The notes below the pieces were generated by a model. That model worked only from the letters and a program-made list of their open reading frames with translations. It did no database searches and was not told the DNA's origin. Shown piece after piece: positions 18,926 through 28,671 of a DNA stretch of 64,000 bases (positions are counted from its first letter, which is position 1; each line of letters begins with the position of its first letter). This stretch comes from Terrisporobacter mayombei (GTDB lineage Bacteria > Bacillota > Clostridia > Peptostreptococcales > Peptostreptococcaceae): the NCBI RefSeq assembly GCF_014333445.1, contig NZ_JACRYU010000012.1:1-64000 (forward strand), in the 5' to 3' direction. Position numbers and translations under genes: made by a program.

Positions 18926-19390
18926 ATTCTTTTTCCCCTCTTTGTAATTTTTTAACCCTATTTTTGAAATAACAAAAAGATGCCTTGTTTATATATTTCA
19001 ATATATTTATAAAAATATATGATGAACGAAACTCATGAAAAAAAATAATTAATTTTCACTTAATAAAAAAATTAATTTTTTCACAATCATAGACAAAATT
19101 AGCTATAATCATATAACTATTAAACGCATACGATCTATGATGTTTATTAAATTTTTTAATATTTTGAACCTTTTGTGAATGTTTTAGAATTTTATGTCGA
19201 TTTTTAATTTGATTAGCTTCTTTTATGATTAGACTTATTTTTAATAAACTTTTTCCAATAATTAACATTTGATTGTTCTATCTAAATTATATAATATATT
19301 ATTCAAATTGTATACCGGTTTATATTTTAAATGTGTAATTTATAATCATTCTTTTTTTACTTTCTTTTATAGAATAATTAGTTTATATAA
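18926..19390 (-). other. long AT-rich leader region of the Wood-Ljungdahl operon
   Basis: About 465 bases separate cooS from the terminator of the TPR gene. They include a perfect AAAAAATTAATTTTTT palindrome around 19065-19080 but no promoter I can call with confidence. A 70-codon minus-strand frame (19056-19268) has no ribosome binding site and looks spurious. The length leaves room for upstream regulation of the operon. Confidence 0.4.
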
Positions 19391-19432
19391 TAAAAAACCA
19401 CAAGATGTAACTTTTTCATTAATCTTGTGGTT
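19391..19432 (-). terminator. terminator of the radical SAM/TPR gene pair
   Basis: AACCACAAGAT (19397-19407) pairs with ATCTTGTGGTT (19422-19432). On the minus strand the hairpin is followed by TTTTTTATTA. Confidence 0.8.
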
Positions 19433-19486
19433 AAATGTTTATTTAATATAGTAAAATTAATTTTTATATAATGAATTATAGAATAT

Positions 19487-20635
19487 CTAGTTTACTCTAT
19501 AATTATCTAATTCTCTCATGCATGAAATTGTTATTTCATCTTCTGGATTAAGTTCATAGGCTCTTTCTATATAATATATGGCATCATCTATATCTCCATT
19601 ATTTAAGTAAGCCATTCCTAAATTACAAAGTATTTCTGGGTCTTCCTTTAATTTAGCTGCTTGCTCTAAAAGTTCTATACATCTATTCATATTAAATGAA
19701 GATGCTTCACATAACGCAAGTTCCACTAAAGTATCAACTTGTTTCGGTTTTATTATTAATATTTTTTCGAAATATAAGATAGCTTTATCCATTTCACCCA
19801 TATTTTTATAAGCTATACCTATTATAAATAATAAATTCCACCAATCACTGTGTTCTTCTTCTAATGGTAATAATTTTTCAAGTCCTTCCTCAAATTTTCC
19901 TTGGAATACTAAAGAATACCCTTCTTCATATTGTACTTTAAAGTCCATTTTTCCTATGTTTTCTTGAATTTCTGCCATTATATCCTCATCAAGGCCTAAT
20001 CTCATAGCTTCTTCCCATATTACCTTAGCTTTTACAAATTGGCTTTGATTATAATAGTGATATCCTAGATGGTAATATGCAAGTGCAAAGTCACTATCCA
20101 TATTAATTATCTTTTCTAATTTTTCTCCTGCCTCTAATAGGAACGCATTCATAGCTTTAGCATCACCATCTTTTTGATAGAATGTGGCTACTTCTTGACA
20201 TACTATAGCATAATTATAAAGCCCTTCAAGATCATCTGGGTATAAAGTTACTAATGCTTTAATATATATTAATGAGTCTGTACTCTCTCCCATTTCAAAA
20301 TATTTCCTAGACATATAACCTGCATATGACCTTACATTAAAGTTAACCTTCTTCTCTAATGCAAATAAGAACTTCTTATATTCTTCATTGTACTTAAATT
20401 CTGAATCTATACCTATTATGTATATCATTGCATCTGCAATAGACATAGAATTTATACCATCTTGTGCAGTCTTATCTTTAATTCCCTTCACAAGAACTTC
20501 ATTCTTTATAGGTACATTTAACCCTTCTTTTGGTATTTCATATCCTTCTAAATTGAACTCTCCATTTTTTTTAACAGTTATAAATGCTAGTTCTTCAGTT
20601 TTTCTAAGTAAATATTTATCTATCTTGAACTTCAT
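19487..20635 (-). CDS. tetratricopeptide-repeat protein
   Basis: A 382-residue soluble protein with TPR-type helical repeats, clearest from about residue 250 to the end. Examples are WWNLLFIIGIAYKNMGEMDKAILYFEKIL and LCNLGMAYLNNGDIDDAIYYIERAYELNP, each split by ordinary TPR spacing. The first 120 residues resemble no repeat and may be a separate domain. There is no signal peptide. Its start overlaps the end of the radical SAM gene by 20 bases, so the two are translationally coupled and may work together. The function is unknown. Confidence 0.8.
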   Translation of the reverse strand: MKFKIDKYLLRKTEELAFITVKKNGEFNLEGYEIPKEGLNVPIKNEVLVKGIKDKTAQDGINSMSIADAMIYIIGIDSEFKYNEEYKKFLFALEKKVNFNVRSYAGYMSRKYFEMGESTDSLIYIKALVTLYPDDLEGLYNYAIVCQEVATFYQKDGDAKAMNAFLLEAGEKLEKIINMDSDFALAYYHLGYHYYNQSQFVKAKVIWEEAMRLGLDEDIMAEIQENIGKMDFKVQYEEGYSLVFQGKFEEGLEKLLPLEEEHSDWWNLLFIIGIAYKNMGEMDKAILYFEKILIIKPKQVDTLVELALCEASSFNMNRCIELLEQAAKLKEDPEILCNLGMAYLNNGDIDDAIYYIERAYELNPEDEITISCMRELDNYRVN

Positions 20636-22406
20636 CTTCTTCTCCTATCTTTACGGTATAAGTTTTTGACTTATCAAATATTTTATTAGTGTTGTAATCA
20701 AATAATATTACAGTTTGTTTTTTTTCTAAATTTTCATGAATATTTTCTTTTAATTTTAAAATATCATATTTGAAAGGTTCAAAGTGAATATATTTAAGCA
20801 TATATTTTGTTGGTATATCAACAAAATTAGGTAAATATAATTTTAAATTATCTTCACTATGTAAGAAGTCATGACATTTACTTTTAAAATTATTTATTTC
20901 TATCTTATCAAATATTGCCGGAACTGTTGATATTTTTCCTAAAGATAAATAATCATATTTTAATATCTCACTAAATAATTCATTGTTCTCATTTATATTT
21001 TCATTATAAAAATCTAATAATATTTTATATAATTGATTTTTACCTTGTGCCATATGGAAATACCCCTTTTCTTCAAAATAAGTAGCAAATTTTTCGAAGA
21101 ATTTAAATGGACTGTGTATATAATAATTCTTAATTATATATTCTAAAGATAATGGGAAATTATTAGAATTATAATAAGTTTCTAATATTTCTTCTATGTC
21201 TTTTATTTTTAGTATTTCTTCATAACTTATAAAATCATTAAATAATATTTCATATGGAGCATAGTCTTTGAATCTATATCCATATTTATCAGCACTGTAT
21301 CTCATACCAGTTCCCTTTATCATTTTAAGAAATCCTAATTGTAATTGTTCTATACCAAGATTAAATACATCATTAAATGATTGTTCAAATCTTTCATATC
21401 CTTCATAAGGAAGACCTGCTATTAAATCTAAATGTTGATGTATATTTCTATATGATTTTATAGTTTTTACAACATAAGATAATTTTTCAAAATTATCTCT
21501 TCTTCCAACTGCATCAAGTGTCTTTTGATTTGTACTTTGTACTCCTATTTCAAATTGGAATAAGCCTTCTTTGCAATTTTTTAAGAATGATAACATATCA
21601 TCATCTAATAAATGTGCTGTAACCTCAAAATGATATGTAGTATATCCGTTATCATTTTCCATTAGAAATTCCATTATTTCTTTAGCAAATTTTTTATTTG
21701 CATTAAAAGTTCTATCTATAAATTTAATCTGAGACACTCTTGCATCTATTAAATTCTTTAAGTCTCTTTTTACTCTATCAGCACTAAAGTATCTAAGACC
21801 TTTTATTGCCGAAGATAAACAATATTGACAGTTAAACGGACATCCTCTTGATGTTTCATAATAAACAATTCTATTTTCATATTCTTTTACATCAAGATTT
21901 TCATATGGACTTGGTATTTCATCTAAGTTTTGTAATAATTCCATTTCTTCATTAATTATTATCTTACCATCTTTTCTATATGCAATACCTCTGATGTCCT
22001 CTATATTTTTATTTCCTAAAAAATGCTCAACTAAACTTCTAAATACTAATTCACCTTCACCACATAGTATATAATCTAAAAATTCATATTGTTCCATAGC
22101 ATTTTGGCTATCATATGTAACCTCAGGGCCACCTAGGCCTATCTTTATTTCTGGTTTAACTTTTTTTAGGTTATCACATAGTTTAACTATGTCATAAATA
22201 TTCCATATGTATGTAGAGAAAAATACTACATCATAATTATTTTTGTATATATCTTTTAAAATGTAATCTAATTGATTGTTAATTGTATACTCTCTTACCT
22301 CTACATCAATTAAATCTTTTACGCTCTCTCTTAGATATCTTATTGCTAAATTCGTATGAATAAACTTTGAATTTAGTGTAGTTAATAATATTTTCAAATA
22401 TTTCAC
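20616..22406 (-). CDS. B12-binding-domain radical SAM protein (DUF4080 type)
   Basis: A 596-residue enzyme with an N-terminal cobalamin-binding-like domain (about residues 5-130, with the GLGGPEVTY stretch). A radical SAM domain follows, with the cluster motif CPFNCQYC (C189, C193, C196). The C-terminal 200 residues match the DUF4080 tail in general character. Family members modify unknown substrates. The coupled TPR protein downstream may be its partner or substrate carrier. Its location next to a corrinoid-based pathway is suggestive only. Confidence 0.82.
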   Translation of the reverse strand: MKYLKILLTTLNSKFIHTNLAIRYLRESVKDLIDVEVREYTINNQLDYILKDIYKNNYDVVFFSTYIWNIYDIVKLCDNLKKVKPEIKIGLGGPEVTYDSQNAMEQYEFLDYILCGEGELVFRSLVEHFLGNKNIEDIRGIAYRKDGKIIINEEMELLQNLDEIPSPYENLDVKEYENRIVYYETSRGCPFNCQYCLSSAIKGLRYFSADRVKRDLKNLIDARVSQIKFIDRTFNANKKFAKEIMEFLMENDNGYTTYHFEVTAHLLDDDMLSFLKNCKEGLFQFEIGVQSTNQKTLDAVGRRDNFEKLSYVVKTIKSYRNIHQHLDLIAGLPYEGYERFEQSFNDVFNLGIEQLQLGFLKMIKGTGMRYSADKYGYRFKDYAPYEILFNDFISYEEILKIKDIEEILETYYNSNNFPLSLEYIIKNYYIHSPFKFFEKFATYFEEKGYFHMAQGKNQLYKILLDFYNENINENNELFSEILKYDYLSLGKISTVPAIFDKIEINNFKSKCHDFLHSEDNLKLYLPNFVDIPTKYMLKYIHFEPFKYDILKLKENIHENLEKKQTVILFDYNTNKIFDKSKTYTVKIGEEDEVQDR

Positions 22407-22519
22407 TCCTTTTCAAATTTATACTATATTCTACATACTTTTTAAGTTAAAATAATATATGTAAGGTAAAAATTTCAAACTTATAATATAAAATCAACTG
22501 TTAGAAAGGATGTATTTGT

Positions 22520-22720
22520 ATGGAATCTATTGATCAAGTATCTATAAATGATTTATCAAAAAGAGATTTACTATTAATAATCAAGGCTTTAGAGTATACT
22601 GGGCAAAACGCTAATATTGAAGAGTTTCTAAACTTAAAAAATAACATAGTAAAAGAGTTATGTTTTTTAACAGAAACAACTGAAAATGAGTTTCTAGAGT
22701 ATTTAGAAAATAATAGTTAA
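22520..22720 (+). CDS. small hypothetical protein, 66 residues
   Basis: An acidic, helical, cytosolic protein beginning MESIDQVSINDLSKRDLLLIIKALE. AGAAAGGA precedes the ATG at a slightly long distance. It is convergent with the unknown 309-residue gene, with only three bases between the two stops, and divergent from the radical SAM gene. I recognise no family. The clean start signal and amino-acid composition support a real gene. Confidence 0.6.
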   Translation: MESIDQVSINDLSKRDLLLIIKALEYTGQNANIEEFLNLKNNIVKELCFLTETTENEFLEYLENNS

Positions 22721-22723
22721 AAT

Positions 22724-23653
22724 CTATGCTTTTTTAAACTTGAAATTATATTCACCTGATTTAGCTTTAATTTTAATATAAAGTATATTGTCGTTTAAAT
22801 ACTTAGATATAATACTTATCTTATTCAATATAGGGTCTAAAACAATATCATCTTCATTATATTTTATTAAACTTCTTGGGTCTGAATTTAAATTATATAA
22901 TTTTTTATTTATCATATAATTTCTTATTTTTACTATGTAATGAGACATTGATTCAATAAAATCTATATTGTCTATATTTAAATCTGGATCTTCACCTAAT
23001 ATGGATAATATAGATTTTTTTATGCTTAAAATGCCTTGATTATTTTCTTCTCTTTCCTCAATATATATATCATATATGGCATTAAGTAAGTTGGTTATAA
23101 TTTTACCATCTTCATAATCACGAATCTTCATGTCAATGTAATTATCTATAATTTGTATAGCACTTATTCTTGCCATTTGAAATTTTATCATATTAGTTTT
23201 TTCTAATTCAATGGAAAATCCTATTATTTTTTCTTTAAGACCTTGAAGTAAATCATTGTATTCAATATTTTTATTATCTATTAGAGTGTGCATTAAAGAA
23301 TTATAAATAACTGCTCCAAGTATATATTCAAATAAATAATTATCTTTTTTAAGATACTTCACATATTTTTGGATTAACCCTACTACTTCATCTTCACTCT
23401 TTTTTATATTTGTATTAGCAAGTATTAAGGGAAGTAGAATATTTAGTATATCATCATACTCTGGCTTTATGCCATAAAAATTATAATATATTAGCTCATC
23501 TTTTAAACGATTATTATCTACATATACATATCGCTGAGTTTTATCATCTATTAGACACTTAGTATTTATAACGATTAAACCTTTTAATCCATTATCTTCT
23601 TCATTAATATTGAATGAATTTAGATAAGAATTTCTTATTAAACGTTCTTTCAT
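22724..23653 (-). CDS. hypothetical protein, 309 residues
   Basis: A lysine-, isoleucine- and asparagine-rich cytosolic protein with no signal peptide, membrane segment or motif I recognise. It is mostly predicted helical in the middle (about residues 80-220) and ends in short beta-like stretches (ILYIKIKAKSGEYNFKFKKA). It stands alone between argS and the small convergent gene. Codon use matches the neighbours, so there is no sign of recent transfer. Confidence 0.6.
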   Translation of the reverse strand: MKERLIRNSYLNSFNINEEDNGLKGLIVINTKCLIDDKTQRYVYVDNNRLKDELIYYNFYGIKPEYDDILNILLPLILANTNIKKSEDEVVGLIQKYVKYLKKDNYLFEYILGAVIYNSLMHTLIDNKNIEYNDLLQGLKEKIIGFSIELEKTNMIKFQMARISAIQIIDNYIDMKIRDYEDGKIITNLLNAIYDIYIEEREENNQGILSIKKSILSILGEDPDLNIDNIDFIESMSHYIVKIRNYMINKKLYNLNSDPRSLIKYNEDDIVLDPILNKISIISKYLNDNILYIKIKAKSGEYNFKFKKA

Positions 23654-23776
23654 AAATTAACTCCTGTATAAATCTATTAATTAATATTTTAATCAAATAT
23701 TTTATCTTATATTCAAAGGTAGTAAATTACCTATTATGAAAATTAAATAATAAATAATTCATTTATAATGTAAAAA

Positions 23777-23798
23777 TAGCAGCTTTTAAAGCTGCCAT
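23777..23798 (-). terminator. argS terminator
   Basis: GCAGCTT and AAGCTGC pair in a compact hairpin directly after the argS stop codon, followed on the minus strand by ATTTTTACA. Confidence 0.75.
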
Positions 23799-23801
23799 TT
23801 T

Positions 23802-25502
23802 TTACATTCTTTCTGGCGAATGCATTCCTAATATTCTAAGACCATTTTCTAGAGTTTGTCTTGTTGCTGCAACTAAAGCAAGTCTTGCTTTTCTTAACTC
23901 TACATCTTCAACTATTATTGGATTATCATGATAGAATTTATTGAATGCTTGAGCTAAATCTAGTACAAATCTTGTAACTATATGTGGCTCATTTCTTCTC
24001 ATTGCAGAAACTATACTTTTATTAAATGATCCTATTACTTTTAATACTTCTGCTGCATCACCATCAGATAATAAGTCGTAATTTATATCTGTAGTAACTT
24101 CTTCATTAACTTTTCTTAAAACTGCACAACATCTAGCATGAGTATATTGAACATATGGTCCTGTTTCACCTTCAAAACTTAAAGTTCTTTCCCATGAGAA
24201 TGTGTAGTCTTTTATTCTGCTGTTAGATAATTCTTGGAATACTACAGCTCCAACACCAACTTGTTTAGATATTTCATCTACATTTTTAGCATTTGGATTT
24301 TTAGAAAGAACAGTTTCTTTTGTTTTTTCTATAGCTTGTTTTAAAACATCTTCTAAGAATACTACTCTACCTTTTCTTGTAGACATAGTTCCTTCTTCTA
24401 AAGCAACCATACCAAATGGAACGTGTATTAAATCTTTTGACCATTCAAATCCCATAAGCTCTAATACTTTAAATAATTGTTGGAAATGTAAGCTTTGTTG
24501 TGATCCAACTACATATATACATTTTTCAAAATCATAAGTGTTTTTTCTATAAATAGCTGCTGCTAAATCTCTAGTCATATATAATGTTGATCCATCATTT
24601 TTTGTTATAAGAGCTGGTGGCATATTAAACTCTTCTAAATCGACAACATTTGTACCTTGAGATTCTATTAATAATCCTTTTTCCTTTATTTGCTCTATAA
24701 CTGTATCCATTTTATCTGAATAGAAACTTTCACCAGCATATGAATCAAATTCTATATCTAATAAGTCATATACTCTAGCAAATTCTTTTAAACTTTCATC
24801 TCTAAACCATTGCCATAATTCTTTAGCTTCTGGATCTCCATTTTCTAATTTTGTAAACCAAGCTCTAGCTTCATCTTCCATTTCTGGTTTTTGCTCAGCT
24901 TCATCATGGAATTGTATGTATAATTTTAATAACTCTGGTATTGGGTTAGCTTCTACAGCTTCTTTATTACCCCAAAACTTGAAAGCAACTATAAGTTTAC
25001 CAAATTGAGTTCCGTAATCTCCTAAGTGATTTATTCTCACTACATTATATCCTTGAGAATCATATATTTTATATAAAGCATTACCTATAACAGTAGTTCT
25101 TATATGTCCTATATGGAAAGGCTTAGCTATGTTAGGAGATGAGAAATCTATTACTACAGCTTTATCTTGTCCTAAATCACTATGTCCGTATTTTTCTTTT
25201 TTAGTTAATACATCTTTTACAACTGTCTCTGCTAATTGAGACTTGTTTACGAAGAAGTTTACATATCCACCAAGTGGCATAACTTTAGATATTCCACCAT
25301 TAGCTTCTATACTTTCTGATAATTCTTGAGCTATCATATTTGGAGCTTTTCTAAATACTTTAGCTAATTTAAAGCAAGGAAATGCATAATCCCCCATATC
25401 TTTATTAGGTGGCACTTCTATAAGTGCTAATATTTCTTCTAACGTTAAATCTTCTATCTTTTCTTTAAGGCAATTAGCTATTGCTACTTTAAAATCTTGC
25501 AT
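23802..25502 (-). CDS. argS: arginyl-tRNA synthetase
   Basis: A 566-residue class I synthetase. The HIGH motif appears as FHIGHIRTT near residue 130, and the KMSKS-like loop as MSTRKGRVV. The N-terminal Add-1 domain and the C-terminal anticodon-binding domain ending LRILGMHSPERM are present. Two adjacent ATGs are possible (25505 and 25502). AGGAG lies six bases before the second, which I prefer. Confidence 0.96.
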   Translation of the reverse strand: MQDFKVAIANCLKEKIEDLTLEEILALIEVPPNKDMGDYAFPCFKLAKVFRKAPNMIAQELSESIEANGGISKVMPLGGYVNFFVNKSQLAETVVKDVLTKKEKYGHSDLGQDKAVVIDFSSPNIAKPFHIGHIRTTVIGNALYKIYDSQGYNVVRINHLGDYGTQFGKLIVAFKFWGNKEAVEANPIPELLKLYIQFHDEAEQKPEMEDEARAWFTKLENGDPEAKELWQWFRDESLKEFARVYDLLDIEFDSYAGESFYSDKMDTVIEQIKEKGLLIESQGTNVVDLEEFNMPPALITKNDGSTLYMTRDLAAAIYRKNTYDFEKCIYVVGSQQSLHFQQLFKVLELMGFEWSKDLIHVPFGMVALEEGTMSTRKGRVVFLEDVLKQAIEKTKETVLSKNPNAKNVDEISKQVGVGAVVFQELSNSRIKDYTFSWERTLSFEGETGPYVQYTHARCCAVLRKVNEEVTTDINYDLLSDGDAAEVLKVIGSFNKSIVSAMRRNEPHIVTRFVLDLAQAFNKFYHDNPIIVEDVELRKARLALVAATRQTLENGLRILGMHSPERM

Positions 25503-25594
25503 CATTGTCTCCTCTCTACATCATTATTATTCTATGTTAAATTAAATTTTATATTTTTTCAAGATATTGATATACTTATCGTTTCAAATATATA

Positions 25595-26038
25595 TTATAA
25601 CTCTTTTTCACTAAAAACTTCTATATTATTTTCATTAAATAAAGCAGCAGTTACTCCTTTTCCTGAAATTTTATTTCCTGAAAAAGTTCCATCATAAATA
25701 AAATTGCATCCACAAGAAGGGCTTCCTTCCTTAAGTAAAGCCTTCTTACAATTAAACATTTGTGCAATTTTTAAGCTTTCTCTTGCTCCTTTAATAAAAT
25801 TATCTGTTACATCAATATTTTTACATGAGATTACTTTACCATCACCATGTAAAACTTCATTTCCATCTTTTATATTTATTTCTGATGGATCTCTTGGAGT
25901 AGTTAATCCTCCCAGTTGCTCTGGACAAACAACGATATATTCTTTATCTCTTAAAAATTCTTTTACTTTTTCATTATCATTATTTTCACCATTATATTTA
26001 CAGTTTATTCCAACTAAACAAGCAGAAACTACTAACAA
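25595..26038 (-). CDS. DUF523 domain-containing protein
   Basis: A 147-residue protein with the DUF523 pattern: SACLVGINCKYNGENN at the N-terminus, VVCPEQLGGLTTPRDPSEI near residue 36, and LLKEGSPSCGC at about 100. The conserved cysteines suggest Fe-S or metal binding; the function is unknown. The start appears to be TTG at 26038, ten bases after AAGGAG; no ATG fits. It follows mutS2 closely and probably shares its transcript. Confidence 0.82.
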   Translation of the reverse strand: MLVVSACLVGINCKYNGENNDNEKVKEFLRDKEYIVVCPEQLGGLTTPRDPSEINIKDGNEVLHGDGKVISCKNIDVTDNFIKGARESLKIAQMFNCKKALLKEGSPSCGCNFIYDGTFSGNKISGKGVTAALFNENNIEVFSEKEL

Positions 26039-26060
26039 TTCAACCCATCTCCTTAATTTA

Positions 26061-28439
26061 CTATTTCATTTGAACAATAGTTACTCCCATTCCACCTTCA
26101 CCATATTCTCCAGGTCTTTGGGATTTAACATGTTTATTTCTTTTTAGGATATCTTGAAGTCCTTTTTTAAGAACCCCAGTACCTACACCATGTATTATTG
26201 TAACAGTTTCAAGCCCTGCCACACAAGCATCATCCAAATACTTATCAACCTCTATTATAGCCTCTTCTAAATTCATTCCTCTTAGATCAACTTCACTTTT
26301 TACTCTTCCTGATTTAGAACTTATAATTTTTCTAGTCGATTTAGTTACAATAGATTTTTTATCTTTTTGAGCAATTTGAAGAGCCTTAAATGGAAGAGTC
26401 ATTTTCATAATACCGATTTGTACAACTGCTTCCTTCTTCTTTTTATCAACAGAAACTACAGTACCGTCTTGATTTAAAGTTATAACTTTAACTTCATCAC
26501 CAGGTTTTAAATCTTTTATTTCTTTATTTGAAACCTTTGGAACTATCATACTTTTTACCGATGGTTGTAAATTACCCATAGAATCTGCTAATTCTTTTCT
26601 TAACGCTTCTATTTTTTTATTTTTTTCTTTAGAAGCCATCTCCATTTCCATACTTCTAAGCTCTTTAACAATATTATCAGCTTCTTCCTTAGCTTGTCTT
26701 GTTATACTAAATGCTTCAGATTTAGCTTTTTCTAACATTTTTTCTCTTTGAAGAGATAGCTTTTCAAGTTTTCTTTCATACTCAGCTTTTATTTGCTCAA
26801 TTTCTAATTTAAGTTGTTCAGCTTCTTCTCTTTCTTGATTAGCTCTTATTCTATTCTTCTCAACATTTTGAAGTACGTCTTCTAATTCTATATTTTCTGT
26901 ATTTATAAATTCTTTTGCTCTATCAATTATATAATCTCTTAAACCTAACTTTCTTGATATTTCAAAAGCGTTTGATTTTCCTGGTACACCTATAAGTAAT
27001 TTATAAGTAGGACTTAATGTATTAACATCAAACTCAACAGCAGCATTTTCTACTCTATCTTTTGTAAGTGCGTAATTTTTTAGTTCACTATAATGAGTAG
27101 TCGCTATACATTTTGCTCCAGCCATATTTACATCTTCTAGTATCGCTATTGCAAGAGCTGCTCCTTCAACCGGATCCGTACCAGCACCTAGTTCATCAAA
27201 TATTACTAAAGATTCACTAGTTACATTATTCAATATTCCAACTATTTTGGTCATATGAGATGAAAAAGTAGATAAACTTTGCTCTATACTTTGCTCATCA
27301 CCTATATCAGCGAACACATTATCATATACACACATACTACTTCCGTAATCAGCCGGTATATGAAGACCACTTTGAGTCATTAGTGAAAATAAACCTACTG
27401 TTTTTATAGTTACAGTCTTACCACCTGTGTTAGGACCTGTTATAACTAAAGTATCAAAATCTTCTCCTAAATAAATGTTATTTGGTACTACTTTATCACT
27501 ATCTAATAATGGATGTCTTCCATTTTTTATATTTATATGTTTCTCTTTGTTTAATACAGGCTCTATACCTTTCATAGATATAGATAATTTCCCTTTTGCA
27601 AAAGCAAAATCTAATTTACCAAGTATCTCTTGATTTGATAATATATCGCATGCAACTTCACCTACTAGCTTAGTAAGTTCAGTTAAAATTCTTTCGATTT
27701 CTTCCTGTTCATCTAATTTAAGTTTTCTAAGTTCATTATTCATTTCAACTATGCTCATAGGTTCTATAAATAATGTAGCTCCAGATGAACTTTGATCATG
27801 TATAATACCTGTTACTTGAGATCTATATTCTGCTTTAACTGGTACAACAAATCTATCTCCTCTAACTGAGATAATAGCATCTTGTAAGTATTTTTGATAT
27901 GTAGTTGAAGATATTATAGAATTTAACTTAGATCTTATAGATTGATTCTTTTGTAGAATTCTTCTTCTTATACTTCTTAATGTTGGAGATGCATTATCTG
28001 ATATCTCTACTTCACTTACAATTGCATTACTTATCTCATCTTCAATATCTCTATATGTATATAATGAATTTGATAAACCTTGAATTATTGGGTAGTTGAA
28101 ATCTTCTTCTTCACTAGCAGATAGACTTCTTTTTAATATTCTGGCCGCTCTTAATGTATCTGATATTTTAAGTAAGCTACCTGGATCTAATACAGCTCCT
28201 ATTTCCGCTCTTTTGACACTATCAGATATGTCTTGTATACCAGCTAAATTAACATGCCCTCTTTTTACAAGAATCCCTTGAGCTTCACTGGTCTCTTCTA
28301 ACATATGTCTGACTTCTTCATAATCAGAACTTGGGATTAATTTTTCAATATATTGTAAACCTAAAGAAGATGAGGCTTTTTCTGATAATAAATTAATAAC
28401 TTTATTGAACTCTAAAACTTTTAATGATCTGCTATCCAT
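26061..28439 (-). CDS. mutS2: endonuclease MutS2
   Basis: A 792-residue MutS2 family protein. It has the core and clamp region, an ATPase domain with Walker A GPNTGGKT near residue 335 and DELGAGTDP downstream, a long coiled coil around residues 510-620, and a C-terminal Smr nuclease domain (VDLRGMNLEEA ... IIHGVGTGVLKKGL). Known members act in recombination suppression and in rescue of collided ribosomes. GAGGAGG precedes the ATG. Confidence 0.95.
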   Translation of the reverse strand: MDSRSLKVLEFNKVINLLSEKASSSLGLQYIEKLIPSSDYEEVRHMLEETSEAQGILVKRGHVNLAGIQDISDSVKRAEIGAVLDPGSLLKISDTLRAARILKRSLSASEEEDFNYPIIQGLSNSLYTYRDIEDEISNAIVSEVEISDNASPTLRSIRRRILQKNQSIRSKLNSIISSTTYQKYLQDAIISVRGDRFVVPVKAEYRSQVTGIIHDQSSSGATLFIEPMSIVEMNNELRKLKLDEQEEIERILTELTKLVGEVACDILSNQEILGKLDFAFAKGKLSISMKGIEPVLNKEKHINIKNGRHPLLDSDKVVPNNIYLGEDFDTLVITGPNTGGKTVTIKTVGLFSLMTQSGLHIPADYGSSMCVYDNVFADIGDEQSIEQSLSTFSSHMTKIVGILNNVTSESLVIFDELGAGTDPVEGAALAIAILEDVNMAGAKCIATTHYSELKNYALTKDRVENAAVEFDVNTLSPTYKLLIGVPGKSNAFEISRKLGLRDYIIDRAKEFINTENIELEDVLQNVEKNRIRANQEREEAEQLKLEIEQIKAEYERKLEKLSLQREKMLEKAKSEAFSITRQAKEEADNIVKELRSMEMEMASKEKNKKIEALRKELADSMGNLQPSVKSMIVPKVSNKEIKDLKPGDEVKVITLNQDGTVVSVDKKKKEAVVQIGIMKMTLPFKALQIAQKDKKSIVTKSTRKIISSKSGRVKSEVDLRGMNLEEAIIEVDKYLDDACVAGLETVTIIHGVGTGVLKKGLQDILKRNKHVKSQRPGEYGEGGMGVTIVQMK

Positions 28440-28671
28440 ATTTCCTCCTCTTTGTAATTATCCTATTTATGTAAATTGTATAAAATTTTTCCTCATATAT
28501 AGTTTTTTTTAATAAAAATGTATTATACTACTTATATGCTAAGTAATAACTTAAGTCATTAACATATTATATTTTATCATATATTGTAGTTTTTATTTAG
28601 CAAAACTAAGTTATTTACATTATTAACTTAAATTTTAATTTTAATCGGATAAAAAAGGAAGGGGATTTATT

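Noticed and set aside
19056..19268. 70-codon minus-strand frame upstream of cooS
   Set aside because: No ribosome binding site, basic and low-complexity composition, in an AT-rich leader. Treated as chance.
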